Positions 29,804 through 42,430 of a stretch of 64,000 bases of DNA are shown here, in pieces. Numbering within the stretch: the stretch's first letter is position 1; the number at the start of each line of letters is the position of its first letter. The stretch lies in NCBI GenBank assembly GCA_025667525.1, contig CM046882.1, positions 546,728,630 through 546,792,629 on the forward strand, in the 5' to 3' direction. The DNA is from Glebionis coronaria (taxonomy: Eukaryota; Streptophyta; Magnoliopsida; Asterales; Asteraceae). The position numbers and the translations under genes are program-made. The notes beneath the pieces are model-generated. The model ran no database searches. It saw only the letters and a list, made by a program, of their open reading frames with translations, and was not told the origin of the DNA.

Positions 29804-31758
29804 TCAGACTAGCCATTCCCCATCCATTCCTTCAATTTCACCAATGTCCATGCTGCATATATAAACAACAAAAACTCTTTTATAACCTATGACAAAAAAA
29901 CAATAATGTTCCTTAACTATGAGGTTGCATAATATCTTAGACTCAGTTAGGTCGTGTGCATCTGAGTCAAAAGACTTGTACTCCCCGGGTTACAGGCACC
30001 GAGAAAACCTCATCTGTTTACCCATTTACTTGATGGAACTTTGTCCATGTACATGAATTGTGGCTAACTTTTCTTGCAATTTTGAAATATAAAGGCCGGT
30101 TAACTAGCTTAACATACACGTACACATCAAGTATACACGCATACTTTACTAGTGAATAGGGTGGGGTGTAAGGTAATTTAAAAAAGTGTTTAGTGTAAGA
30201 GAGAGATAGTTGAGTTAACGCTGACATGACGGTCTAGTTTGGTCGGATTACTCTTAGTCTAAGTATTTAGCATTTGGCATAAGCAACTAGAAGATTAGCA
30301 GACAAAGTTACAGCAGTTGAAGTGCAAAATAAATGAGGTCATGGAAACTGTCATAATTTATAAAAAGGGTTCAGAGGGCAGACTGGTAAGAAACATGGTG
30401 TTGTGGTGGGGACCTTCACTCACTGTCATAGTTTTAAATTCTAACACTGCAAATATTCAGAACCCAACAGTATGGACATTAACAGCAATGGCTAAACAAG
30501 GTTAACATAAAATTGTTGAATAAATATTAAATTTTTGAAAATTTAAAAAGAGTACGGATATGATTCCTAGGAACATAAAACATCTACGTCTTCATAAAGT
30601 TTCAATTTTTAATATAATCTTATGACAAAGATGTAGTAAGTAATAAAGAATGGAATCTTACCAATTCAAGGAAGGGTCGTGCAAGTAATCGTCTGAAAAA
30701 TGGTCGTCGACATGGTCATTAGCATTGATCAACCAAGACGGGACTTCCATAACTTGATCAAAAAAATCTAAACCATCGTCAACTTTGGCGTCTTCTGGTC
30801 CAATTTCAATGGTCTTTAAGAACTTGAACCAACGAGCTGACTTGACTAAATTGACCCTATCGTTCCACTCTATCTGATGCTGTTCTCCTAAAGATCTAAT
30901 CTCCTCCATTTCGTATTCGTCCATAGCATGATGTAGGTCACTTCCACTTGAGGAGTTGGTCATGACCTCCTCTGGCATGGGAACTACCACTTCTGAAATT
31001 GCAGCTGAAGACGAAGTAGATGTGGACGAACATGAAGATGCCGATGCCGATGCTGATGATGATGATGTGGAAGAATTTGATAATGGGTTGTGATAAAGAT
31101 TGGCATCTAAGTTTTTAAAGTCATGAAAATTGAGATTTAAGCCCAAGGCTTGGCTAGGAAGTGCGAAATTGACATTTTCATGATAAGGTGGTGGAAGAGG
31201 TGGAGGAATAATTGTCGGTATAGGCCAATAATACGGAATTGAGGGTGGGCACGATAAACTTGGATAATGGTTGGATAAATTGGTGGTAGTGCAAGGAGGT
31301 TGTTCTGATTGCGGATGTGTTTGGGACGATGATTTAAGATCAAGAGTACTATTGGATGATTCTTGTTTGGAAGCTCTATGATACTTAAGGGCAGTGACGA
31401 TTTCTTTCCTAGCCTCGGCCATATTTAGCAGCCTTTCTTGATAAGGTTTAGTAGTGTGTTGTCTCCTCCTAACTTGCTTCTTGTGTGGAGGTTGTTGTAG
31501 TGGTGGTGGCGGTGATGGCGTTTCTGGTTGCATATTGTTATGATCACTAAAGCATTCCCCATCCGGCTTTGGAATCAAATCTGCGTCTCCATTGACTGAA
31601 TCCTTGGTTCTTGTAGAGCTTAAGTGTTTGACTAGACTACGTATGTAAGCACCGGATAGATGAGGCTCTTCTTTAACCTTATCGACTTTGTCTTTTTCCA
31701 TCGATACCCCTATTACTTTGCTAACCCTGCCTTGCTTTGAAGACGATCTTCCTTTCAT
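29804..31758 (-). CDS. host gene: plant 'hydroxyproline-rich glycoprotein family' protein, two exons, 381 aa
   Basis: Exon 1 is 31758-30662 (365 codons plus two bases), intron 30661-29853 (GTAAGA...TGCAG), exon 2 29852-29804 (49 nt). Exon 2 completes the conserved C-terminus as CMDIGEIEGMDGEWLV and stop; ignoring it would give a false TAA in the donor. Conserved blocks: GAYIRSLVKHLSSTRTKD (near residue 35), RRRQHTTKPYQERLLNMAEA followed by a helix (about 100-140), a Pro-rich centre, a Ser run (near 240), and EWNDRVNLVKSARWFKFLKT near residue 310. There is no signal peptide, so the inherited family name is misleading; localisation and function are unknown. I chose ATG 31758 because the upstream extension has no ATG. 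No disruptions seen. Confidence 0.85.
29853..30661 (-). other. intron of the host gene
   Basis: 809 bases, AT-rich, with canonical GT (30661-30660) and AG (29854-29853) ends. No other gene or transposon recognised inside. Confidence 0.8.
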
Positions 31759-31849
31759 CTCTTGCAGAACAGAAGAAAGAAACTTGGTTTCCTTTTGAGT
31801 AAGCAAAAGTAATACTAAGGCAGAGGTCAGAAGGTCTCATGAATATATT

Positions 31850-31860
31850 GTTATAAATAG
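31850..31860 (-). promoter_or_regulatory. TATA box candidate of the host gene
   Basis: CTATTTATAAC on the minus strand, about 95 bases upstream of the ATG. A pyrimidine-rich tract ending in TTCTGCAAG just before the ATG could also be a splice acceptor, so an upstream non-coding exon is possible. Confidence 0.35.
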
Positions 31861-34800
31861 TTGGTCAGTAACCTGTTTTTTTATTTTCGATAATATTTTC
31901 TATTTAAAGAGCAACTTGTAAAGTTACATTTTACTTACAGTGACAGAGGCTAAAGGACCCTTGGTGCACAAAGGTCACCCTTTCTACCTCCTTTGCCAAA
32001 TTTGGTTTTTCCTATTTTGGAAAATTCACTAGGTTCTTACATTTTTTTGTCTTACTATAAATAGTATATGCCCTTCCTAGTGACCTTTATTTACAAAAAT
32101 GTGTGTCTGCAGATTTTATTCCTATCCCACAAGATAAATACGGCGCAACGAGCTCTTCACCCTTTCATTATTCAACAAGTAGTAACATCCTATACCACAA
32201 GAAAATAAGCACAAATATTGAAAGAAAGAAAAAAAAAAGTTTCGTTTTGAATTACCTAATCTGCCTTTGTTGACACAAGGTCTGAAATCCGTTTCAACAT
32301 AAATATAGTCTAGCGTCATCGCCAATCTCTAAAGTGCACAAGCCCTCATGCTATAGGATCATCAAAAGCTGCATGCTATTATAAGACTCAATAAAAAAAA
32401 CGGTTTGCATAATATAGCAAAATAATTTAAAAGACACGTCATTTGATGTCGAAGCAACTGGCACGACAGTTTCTGTGTACTGGTAAGCAATTATTTGGTT
32501 ACGTAATAAAAAATAAAGCAAGGGTGAACTAATTTCCATTTCAAGATTCAATATCACAGTAAAGTTAAGCTAGGGCAGTAACACAGTCACAGATGCAATA
32601 TTACATACAGGAATTTATACATTAGCACAGACTATCTGATGTTCATAAGCGTGTCGGTGTCCTGTATAAACAAGTATCTCGGTATAACTTTGCTATGTAT
32701 ATGTTCATGCATATGTTACAAATATTATAATTATGAGTAATACACACCCACTCTATGAAATAGACGATATGAATATTGTCGGGTGTTAAAAAACAGAATC
32801 TGACCTTTTATAAAGAAGTATAACACGGGCAAAGAGGGCAGCTAAAGACAGAATTGTTCCATACCATCATCGCTATCAACTTACTGTTCTTGCTGTAGTT
32901 TCCATTCAAGATTCAATTTTAGGATAATTACATTTACACTGCAAATGAAGAGTGACAGAGGCATGGTCTGCGAGCCCTTCCACAGAATCTAGTCAATATT
33001 CAATAATAACGTTAAAAACGGTGAGCAGAAATAACGACTTCTGCATTGACAGCTGACAAGGAAGTCAAAAACTAAAGCTCAATGGTATCAACTAGACCAG
33101 CAATACTTGGTAACAAGTGAAGAATGAGTAAAAAACACCCTCACATTATATCCATGAAGAATTATCTTATATCTGTGACCATAAATCATAACACTAGCAT
33201 TAGTTTATGAAAGTATCGGGAATTGGATACGACACCTATAATTAAATAAGGAAAGAATACAAGGTAGGATTAGAAGTGAACTCGTGTCCAGATTTCTGTA
33301 CGTACACTTATATACCCCATGTGTAGAAGAAAAACACACATGTTTATAAGCTGTCTAAACATGTTTTTTAGATGCATCTATGTATGTCAGCCTGTAACTG
33401 ATGAATATGATTGCGCTTTTTAAATGGTCATGACAGGGAAGCGAAAAGCGCCTTTCTTGATCTTCCATTATTTTATATCAATACACGTATAAGATAATCT
33501 TTTTTAGAGCAGCGAACAGGACACACTTGCACACAGTAGGCGCCAAAAAGAACACTTAAATAACTTCACGTATGATGCAGAATGAATAAGATCTTCCTTA
33601 CACTCATTTCTTAGCCAAAATGAACAAATTAGTCTGAGGTACACATGATATTAGTCCGACACAAGTTCCCAAACACACATATTCTGCACTGAAACTACTT
33701 AATTAGTAGTATATAAATTGATTGAATCATTTATAAGTGGATGATTGGCCTGTAAGGTTCTTTTTTTTTTTTTTGCTTACTTTCCCTATGCAGTTTGATT
33801 TTTGAACTTATAGAATTCAAATACTTCCAATCAAGACTTTTACCAGCATCACCGAAAACTTAATTTATACTCTATGGCAACTTTGTATGCTACTTGTGTA
33901 ATCCTATCAAGGGGCCATTTGGTAAGCTTATTCAGACAAGTTAACTTTTTACAGAAGTAGCTTATTAACTTATGCATTATCAACACACTATGCATAAGGG
34001 AGTGTTTGGTATCCTTATATCAGAATTACTAACTGGTATAATGACCAAAAAGGACTAACACTTCGCGGAGGAGAAGGACAAAGAGGCTGTTAGAAACATA
34101 CGGATCATCATACCATTAGAACAATTTGTAACCGCATCACTAAAATACTCTCTAAAACTACTTATTGCTGTTGAAGTCTTGAAGAGCTTACCAATTTCAT
34201 CTTATATAAGCTAATAAGATGCTAGAAACATTTACAAAAGCACTTGCTTATAATAACAAATTCTTATTTGTGACTCTTATACCACGGATGTAGTTATGGT
34301 GTTCTTACTACTTCCACGTCTTCGCCACATCAGCATAGTTTCCCAATACATTTATCACTATATTGGTTATCAACTTCCTTAACATTAGTACATACACTGC
34401 ACTTAAACCTACACAACTTTTTTTGTACTAACTTGGTTGTTTCACGTATGAAATGTGAGCGTTTGTAGTGGCGTAGTTTTGAAACCACTACACTGGTCTT
34501 GACCTAACTTATAACCTTAAGATATCAAATCAATCATTCGATATAGATATTTTGTCCCTTCATATTTCGTTATTTTACAATAGAAGGCACGGAAGGGTAT
34601 GCAAGAGGTGTAGTCGCATATAATACAATTTTATATGTCATTCTCTTTAGTTTACAAGTGTAATCGACCTGTGTATTGTTAATGCCTAAGGTCACTTAAA
34701 ACAACGAAACGACTATGATTCTAAGCATTCATCTATCTTCATTTATTTCTACATACGAAACAGTCAATAAATCAAGGTTACATATAAAGACCATCTAGAA

Positions 34801-35226
34801 ACCAATATAGGTTTGGACTTTGAAAACTAATTCGCAAAAACACAAACACCTTTAGCTGCACTGAAACTGAAGCAAAGGTAGAATATTAAAATCATAAGTG
34901 CACATGAATAAAAATTTATCAAGAATCCAAAAAGGAATTAATGCTCATGATCCTATTCACATGCATGTGACCACGACAGAATTATATTCAACAAAAATTT
35001 ATAAGTAAAAGAAATAAACAAGTATGAGAAAGATAAAAATAATGATAATGGGATATACAAATAATACAATGAATATGGATAGACATCATCATAGTTAGAT
35101 TTTTTTGAACATAAATGTGACAAAGAAGTGTACGAACTACCAAGTATGCCTAATGAAATGAAAGGCTCTACGTACCGTATGGGTGTGTAAATTAGTCGGG
35201 AAAAGAGCGAACCACAACCAAAAAGT
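31861..35226. other. intergenic region upstream of the host gene
   Basis: 3.4 kb of AT-rich sequence with no supported ORF, tRNA or rRNA. Around 33911-34270 phrases such as GGGGCCATTTGGTAAGC and GGGAGTGTTTGGTATCC recall the ends of hAT-like MITEs, but no matched pair of ends or target duplication could be found. Presumably holds the host gene's upstream regulatory region. Confidence 0.6.
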
Positions 35227-37395
35227 TTAGGGTGCGTTTAGTTGGATGGAAAACACCTTTTTTCTACAAAATGTTTTCTAGAAAACAAGAAAAATAGAAA
35301 ACGCGTTCAAATCATCATTTTCCAGAAAATATCTCTACAAAACACAAAATTCCTATTTTCCCCTTTTATACACAAAACAAGAAAACAACTTTTTTTTGTT
35401 TTCCATGTTTTCCTTTTAACACAAAATATCTAATTTTCTCTTTATTTTTACGTTTGCGTTGGAAATTTTGCTTTTTCATCAGTATTTTACGTTTTCGCAA
35501 ATATTTTACATTTTCGTCAGTATTTTTACGTTTTTACGTTTTCGTCAGTAAATTTGCGTTTTCGCCAGAAATTTTACATTTTCGTTAGTAAAAATTACGT
35601 TTTCGTAAGTAATTTACGTTTTTGTCAGTAAATTTACGTTTTCATAATTATTTAAATGTTTACGTCTGAAAATTTACGTTTTCATCAGTAAACTTACGTT
35701 TTCATCAGTAAATTTACGTTTTTGTCAGCAATTTACGTTTTCGTCAATAAATTTACATTTTCGTCAGTATTTTTACGTTTTCGTCAGTAAATTTACGTTT
35801 TCGTCAGAAATTTTACATTTTCGTTAGTAAAATTACGTTTTCGTAAGTAATTTACGTTTTTGTCAGTAAATTTACGTTTTCATAATTATTTTAATGTTTA
35901 CGTCAGAAAAATTACGTTTTCATCAGTAAACTTACGTTTTCATCAGTAAATTTACGTTTTCGTCAGCAATTTACGTTTTCGTCAGTAAATTTACAGTTTC
36001 GTCAGTATTTTTACGTTTTCGTCAGTAAATTTACGTTTTCGTCAGAAATTTTACATTTAAATTACGTTTTCGTAAGTAATTTACGTTTTCGTCAGTAAAT
36101 TTACATTTTCGTCAGTATTTTTACGTTTTCGTCAGTAAATTTACGTTTTCGTCAGAAATTTTACATTTAAATTACGTTTTCGTAAGTAATTTACGTTTTT
36201 GTCAGTAAATTTACGTTTTCATAATTATTTTAATGTTTACGTCAGAAAATTTACGTTTTCATCAGTAAACTTACGTTTTCATCAGTAAATTTACGTTTTC
36301 GTCAGCAATTTATGTTTTCATCAGTAAATTTACGTTTTTGTCATTATTTTAACGTTTTCGTCAGTAAATTTTACGTTTTCGTCAGAAATTTTACGTTTTT
36401 GTCAGTAAATTTACGTTTTCATCAGTAAATTTACGTTTTTGTCATTATTTTAACGTTTACGTCAGTAAATTTGCGTTTTCGACAGTAAATTTACGTTTTT
36501 GTCGGTATTTTTACGTTTTCGTCAATAAATTTACGTTCTCGTCAGTAAATTTACGTTTTTGTCATTATTTTAACGTTTACGTCAGCAAATTTTCCTTTTT
36601 GTCGGTACATTTACTTTTTCGTCAATAAAGTTTTTACGTTTGCAAACGAAAACGTAAAATTGCAAACGAAAACGTAAATTCACTGACGAAAACGTAAATT
36701 TACTGACGCAAACGTAAATTTAGTGACAAAAATGTAAATTTACTAACGAAAACGTTAATTTACTGACGAAAACGTAAAAGTACTGGCGGAAACATAAGTT
36801 TACTGACGAAAGCGTAAATTTACTGACAAAAACGTAAAATTTCTGACGAAAACATAAAATTTACTGACGAAAACGTAAATTTACTTACGAAAACGTAAAT
36901 TCACTGATGAAAATGTAAATTTACTAACGAAACTTAAATTTACTGAGGTAAACGTTAAAATAATGAAAACGTAAATTTACTGACGAAAACGTAAATTTAC
37001 TGACAAAAACGTAAATTTACTAACGAAAACGTAAAAATACTGATGAAAACCGAAATTTTCTGACCCAAACGTGAATTTACTGACGAAAATGTAAATTTAC
37101 TGAGAGAACGTAAAATTGCTGACGAAAACGTAATATTACTGATGAAAACGTAAAATTACTGACGAAAACGTAAATTTAATGACGAAAACGTAAATTCACT
37201 GACGAAAACCTAAAACAAAAACACTTGAACATGTTTTCTAGTTTTGATAAATAGAAAACACAAATACATATTTCTCTAACTAAACGCGTTTTGTAAATTT
37301 TCAAGTGTTTTGTGGAGATGGAAATCCCTTCTCTTTTTCTACAAAACAAAAAATAGAAAATAATAGAAAATGTTTTCTAACTAAACGCGGCCTAA
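35227..37395. mobile_element. giant fold-back element built of about 20-bp repeats
   Basis: Ends are inverted: TTAGGGTGCGTTTAGTTGG (left) and TTAGGCCGCGTTTAGTTAG (complement of the right end), each followed by A/T-rich GAAAAC-type subterminal sequence. Inside, 35450-36630 is an array of TTTACGTTTTCGTCAGTAAA and variants. 36650-37210 is the same array in reverse complement. The axis is the palindrome CGTTTGCAAACG at 36637-36648. The left arm shows higher-order repeats: a unit with ATAATTAT recurs at 35645, 35882 and 36221. No coding capacity. The flanks give no clear target duplication. Confidence 0.8.
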
Positions 37396-37402
37396 GGGGT
37401 TG

Positions 37403-37731
37403 TGATACGACCTTTGCGGATAATATCGAATAGGGCACCATTTATAACGGATACTAGCTCCATAAGAATATTAGAAAAAGAGGAACATATTTCTTTTGCA
37501 CAAAACTTGCATTTCTTATTACGATCAATCGGTTTATATAATACGAATAGTAGCTTGGAGACCAAGCTAAACACAATACATTCTTATTCAAACTCATACA
37601 AAACATATTCCTAATTTGACACAATCAAAGACATAAATAAATATAGAGATTACATGACATAGTCATTCAGCCACACAGGCTTAGACTTCTCCCGAATGGG
37701 TCGTCCCTCATTCTGTAACATCGGTGTAACA
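37403..37731 (-). repeat. element F 3' LTR
   Basis: 329 bp; on the minus strand it begins TGTTACACCGATGTTACAG right after the purine tract and ends GGTCGTATCA. It contains the last codons of the integrase ORF. Confidence 0.8.
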
Positions 37732-38206
37732 CTTTCCCCTCCTTCGAAAGTCACCTTGTCCGCAAAGTGATAAGACGGATAAGTAGACTGAAACTTGGAC
37801 AAATCTTCCCACGTAGCTTCATAAGGTGAACTACCAAGCCATTAAACAAAAATTTGACTAATTAACTCGCCCTTTCTTAAAATCACACGTTTCCCCGTAT
37901 GAACAACGGTTGATCTACTGGACGCCCTTCATACTCTTCCCCGGGAAGATTAGCAACACTAGTAACTTCAGTCCCCGTAAATAACTTGAGTAACGACACA
38001 TGGAAAACTGGATGTATTTTACTAGTAGTCGGTAGAGATAAACGATACGCCACCTTGCCCACACGTTCCAACACTTCAAACGGACCATAATAACGTTTAG
38101 AAAATTTATTGGAGAGCCGCTTTGCTACTGTGATTTGGCGATATGGCTGTAACTTCACCATCACCTTGTCCCCCACACTAAACTCCACATCACGCCGATT
38201 TCAATT
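37650..38206 (-). pseudogene. element F integrase C-terminus and chromodomain
   Basis: [22 protein letters not shown] and [20 protein letters not shown], then [11 protein letters not shown], are the GPY/F-type integrase C-terminus of chromoviruses. Below 37883 another frame shows LISQIFV, a TAA, then WLGSSPYEATWEDLSKFQ (chromodomain-like) and YPSYHFADKVTFEGGE. It ends SKPVWLNDYVM and stop at 37650, inside the 3' LTR. Chromodomains can guide integration to marked chromatin; here a stop and a shift disrupt it. Confidence 0.8.
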
Positions 38207-38306
38207 GGCTTGTATTTCCATTCGATTCCGCGCAGCACACAAGTTCTCTCGAAGTTGTGGTAACAACACGTCTCTTTCCACCAACACCTCATCCACCGCC
38301 GCTACT

Positions 38307-39120
38307 TTAGAAGACCCTGGTGGATACGGAATAATAGAATGGGCAATTCGTCCATACAAAGCTTGATAGGGAGTCATTTTTTATGCTACTATGAAAGCTG
38401 GTGTTGTAACTATATTCGACCCACGGAAAGAAACGTACCCATTGCTGAGGGCGATCCGATACCATGGCCCGTAAGTATCGCTGCAAACCGTGGTTAACAA
38501 CCTCTGTCTGCCCATCCGTCTGCGGATGGTATGCCGTACTAAATTTGAGGCGCGTCCCACTTGATGCAAAGAGCTGCTTCCAAAAAGTACTAAAAAATAT
38601 AGGGTCTCGGTCAGACACTATAGTTTTAGGAAACCCATGTAGCTTAACAATTCATCTGCAGTAATAACTCAGCCACCTTTGATGCGTTAAAGCTTGTAGG
38701 TAGTGTGCCGAAGTGCGCATATTTAGTTAAACGATCAACCACCACAAGGATAACGGTCGCGCCTTTAGAAAGAGGTAAACTTGTGATAAAATCCATGGAC
38801 ACATCTTCCCACACAACGGTTGGTATTGGCAGCGGTTGCAATAGACCCCCTGCAACTTGTGTTGAATATTTGGTTTGTTGACAAACCACACACTTTCTGA
38901 CAAAATCTTCAACCGAACGACGCATACCCTTCCAGTAAAATAGTGATGCCAACCCCACCAAAATTTTCTTGGATCCGCCATGTCCCGCACTCGGAGTATC
39001 ATGACATTTTGATAGTAAAACTTCTTTCAACTTGGACTCAGCGCCAACAAAATACCGATCCCTAAATAGGAGCAATCCTTGTTCACGCCTAAACCCCTCC
39101 ACATGTTCACCTTGGTTCAT
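38307..39120 (-). pseudogene. element F integrase zinc finger and core
   Basis: H2C2 finger: HDTPSAGHGGSKKI with CVVCQQTKYSTQ. The core shows WEDVSMDFITSLPLSKG, VVVDRLTKYAHF, then SDRDPIFFSTFWKQLF and YHPQTDGQTEVVN. A stop and frame change near 38620-38650 split the core and another follows HSSIKNDSLSSF. Confidence 0.88.
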
Positions 39121-39225
39121 CCTTAGATGAATCTAACAAAGCTCATTTAAAGACTTATTGTCCTTCCGTAACTCCTCAAGCAACCCAACCATAGGACAAC
39201 TCAAAGCCATAAAGGTTGTTGTGAT

Positions 39226-39600
39226 CTATTCGCCGTCCTCAAACATACGCGACAATGCATTAGCAACCACATTTGTCGTTTCAGGTTTATATTCAATAGA
39301 AAAATCAAATCCCATAAGTTTCCGTACATATTTTTGCTGAAGAGGTGTGTGAACTACTTGTTGCATCAACTCCTTTAAACTCTTATGGTACGTACGAATT
39401 ATAAAATGACGCGCAACCAAGTACTGACGCCACTTATAAACCGCCTCCACAATAGCAAAAAGTTCCTCTGATATGTCGCAACAATCCGCATACGAGGTCT
39501 AAGTTTCTTACTAAAATACCCTAGTGGCTTCCCCTTCTGAAGTAAAACCGCCCCAATCCCCACAGCAGAGGCATCAGCCTTCACAACAAAAGTGTCTTGA
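39226..39600 (-). pseudogene. element F RNase H
   Basis: ADASAVGIGAVLLQKGKPLGYFSKKL, then EAVYKWRQYLVARHFIIRT and FDFSIEYKPETTNVVANALSR, the gypsy RNase H region, split by a frame change near 39450. Confidence 0.85.
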
Positions 39601-40723
39601 AAATTCGGAAGAGCTAATATTGGTGCGTTCGTTAGTTAACCTTTAAGCGTCACGAATGCGTGTTCTTCATGGACCCCCATGTAAACCCATTTTTCTGAAG
39701 AAGATTAGATAACGGCGCGACAATAGTAGCATACTCTTGGATGAACCGTCGACAATACCCATCAAGCCCAAGGAAACCACGTACATGTCGCTGAGATGTA
39801 GGCACAGGCCACTCATTGATGGCAGACACTTTCTTTGAATCTACTGCAACACCCTGTCAGAAATAACATGCCTCAAGTATTCTAGTGTTGTAGCGCCAAA
39901 CACACATTTCGATTGCTTTACGTAAAATTGGTGATCCTGTAAATACTGAACGCGCAACGAAGATGTTCTAGGTGTGCCACGTGAGATGTGCTATATATCA
40001 AAATATCATCGATAAAAACAATCACAAATCTACGTAAGTAGGACGAAAACAACTGGTTCATGGTTGCTTGAAAAGTAGAAGGCGCATTTGTAAGACCAAA
40101 CGGCATAACCAAAAATTCATAGTACCCATCATGTGTACGAAAAGCGGTCTTATACACATCTCTATCATGGTTTGAATTTGGTGGTACCGTGCTAAGAAAA
40201 TCAAGTTTGGTAAAGATCACTGACCCTCCCAATTCATCAAACATTTCATCGGCCGTTGGAATAGGGAAATTTTCTTTAATTGTGGCCTCATTCAATGCCC
40301 GATAATCCACACAAAAGCGATAACTACCATCCTTTTTCTTAACTAACAATACCAGTGAGGAAAAGGACTATGACTTACCCGAATGATTCCTTGCCCCAAC
40401 ATTTCCTTAACCAGCTTTTCCATTTCACCCTTTTGATAGTGGGCATAATGATAGGGCCGCACATTCACTGGCTTGGTATTGAGACATAAATGAATATGGA
40501 GGTCAATACTACGATTTGGAGGAAGAACTGTAGGTACCTGAAACAGGACATCGAATTGGGCCAGGAGTTGTGCGATATCCGGGTGCACAATAGTGGTGAC
40601 CGTAGACGAGCCATTGAGTGCTTCTTCATTACCATCCAAATTATGCAACTCATAAACCCCATAAACTTCTTCGGATTCCAACAAGGCATGCATATGATTC
40701 AAACTGACACGTATCATACGTAA
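39601..40723 (-). pseudogene. element F reverse transcriptase
   Basis: The pre-RT part reads IDLHIHLCLNTKPVNVRPYHYAHYQKGEMEKLV. The catalytic domain has LVKKKDGSYRFCVDYRALN, FTKLDFLS, FLVMPFGLTNAPSTFQATMN and FIDDILIYS (V to I in the YxDD-like box). A shift near 40345 and decay below 39918 break it. At 40723 it abuts the E insertion. Confidence 0.88.
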
Positions 40724-40728
40724 GGCTT

Positions 40729-41955
40729 TGTAGAAACTAGAAGGAGGGGGGTTGAATAGTTTCTTAAAATTTACTTGTTAAAAGACGGTTTTCAAAAATC
40801 CTTTTCAAAAACTTAGACTTGAGTGATTATGTGAAATCTTCTTATACACAATATGAACAAGGGATAATGCAACTAAACTAGTAATCACAAGTATAAAGAA
40901 TAATGAATGTAAAGAGATAAGGAAAACAAAGATCAAACCAAACACCAAGGATTTATAGTGGTTTGGCAACGAAGCTCACTCCTCGTCCCTACTCCACTCC
41001 TCGAGTACTCCTTACTCGAGAGTTCACTAATCAACAAGCTCCTTAAGGTGTAGAAACCGTACACAACGTTGCTTATCTAATTTCCGACACTAAGCTAAAA
41101 GTCGAGCCTTAATCTTAGCTAGGACCAATCTACGCCAATATACTTTAAGGACTAAGTATTAACCTTAATACATACACAACTTCCAAATAGACACAACTAC
41201 TTGGATCTTCACAACAATGACACAACAATGAATAAATAAGATTTGATCTTCAATGGATCTTTGAGGTAGACACAACACTTCAAGGATGAAAGTGTTCTTT
41301 TCTTTGCACTTGGAGAGGAAGAGACGGGAGAAGAAAGATTCACTTCTAAACAAGTAGTAATAAACCAAATGACCAAGGATTTGAGTGATTTTAGAAGTAT
41401 GAAAGAATCTGAAAATATATGTGCAAAAGAGGTGAAGAGAAAATCTGAGAATGGTCCACTACTTATAAGACAATGATCCAACGACTATATCTGTCAGCGG
41501 TTCCTTATAGCTACCCACGGTTCCCTATCGATAAGGAACCGCATAGCCACTTAAGGAGCCACCGGAGTAGACTCTGCTCCTTTTTGTCTTTTAGTGATAT
41601 GGTTCAAATTTGGTGATTAAAATATCTTGAAAGGATATTCCAAACCAAGATAGAATATGTCATTTTCAAAGTTTCAAATAATTAATTTAATAAAACATTT
41701 CCTTAAAAATAAAGTTTAATAAAAACTTGTCACACTTAATTAAAAGTGAGTTTAAGAAAATATTAAATCCTTGATCACTTAATTAGGATGAGTATTTGTT
41801 TGTACATACCTTAAGTGATAATGGTTGAAATGAAAAATACTTGAACTCAAGAATTCATTTTTCGTTGTTTTCATAAATGTTTGTTTTTACATATTGTCGT
41901 AATCAAAACAAAGCGAGACCGAAAAATGCAAGTAACGTTTTTAGGCATCATTGCA
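40729..41955 (-). repeat. element E 3' LTR
   Basis: 1227 bp; on the minus strand TGCAATGATGCC...TAGTTTCTACA. TATA box CTTATAAGTAG near 41461-41470 with the CGGTTCC motif cluster at 41491-41570 just upstream. Confidence 0.9.
41491..41570. promoter_or_regulatory. phased CGGTTCC cluster in the E LTR
   Basis: CGGTTCC at two positions 20 bases apart and the inverted GGAACCG centred 17 bases further; GCGGTTCCTTAT and ATAAGGAACCGC can pair. The right LTR keeps a decayed version at 49391-49450, where CACGG became CACAG. Confidence 0.6.
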
Positions 41956-42043
41956 TTAAAAATCTCCCACCTTTTTATTTCGACAATACATAAACTCAAT
42001 CACATAAAAAAACAAGATTTTCGAAGACGAGTTTATTTCACTT

Positions 42044-42140
42044 CTCCCCCTTTGTCGAAGCAAAAAGGTTGCAAAAGTCTTTGTAGAAGAAAAGACTGAG
42101 ACTTTGCAAATACTCCCCCTTGGTGCTTACTCCCCCTTGC
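42044..42140 (-). promoter_or_regulatory. multiple polypurine tracts of element E
   Basis: Three GGGGGAG tracts on the minus strand at about 42048, 42112 and 42129, upstream of the LTR-proximal tract AGGTGGGAGA (about 41960-41972). Multiple purine tracts are a known Sirevirus trait. Confidence 0.65.
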
Positions 42141-42430
42141 TTGGGGCACCAAGAGATCGAGATATGGTGGCAAGCCACATAGAAGGGTTAGTAGAGGAGA
42201 AGAGACACCCAACAAGATATAGCAAAGGTCACAAAAAAAGAGAAGAGACCAAGATCCAAGATAAGTCATGTATAAAAGAAAAACATGAATAAAAGATACA
42301 AGGAAATAAAACATACAAAGATGTATGTAAAAATAAAACAAGGCAAAAGAAAAACATAAATCTAATCCTAGTTAAACTAAAACTCAAAGATTTGCTTGAA
42401 CTAGATGTCTTGAAGGTAAGCAACCAATGC

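Noticed and set aside
30317..30505. Plus-strand ORF near the host gene
   Set aside because: It lies in the host gene's intron, has no family resemblance and sits in low-complexity composition.
33911..34270. Degenerate MITE
   Set aside because: Phrases typical of hAT ends are present, but no inverted partner or target duplication could be matched.
35450..37210. Regular short repeats resembling a CRISPR array
   Set aside because: Repeats are contiguous without unique spacers, change orientation midway, and the context is plant DNA.
42104..42341. Short ORFs on both strands near the E purine tracts
   Set aside because: They are open by chance in purine-rich untranslated DNA; no conserved motif.
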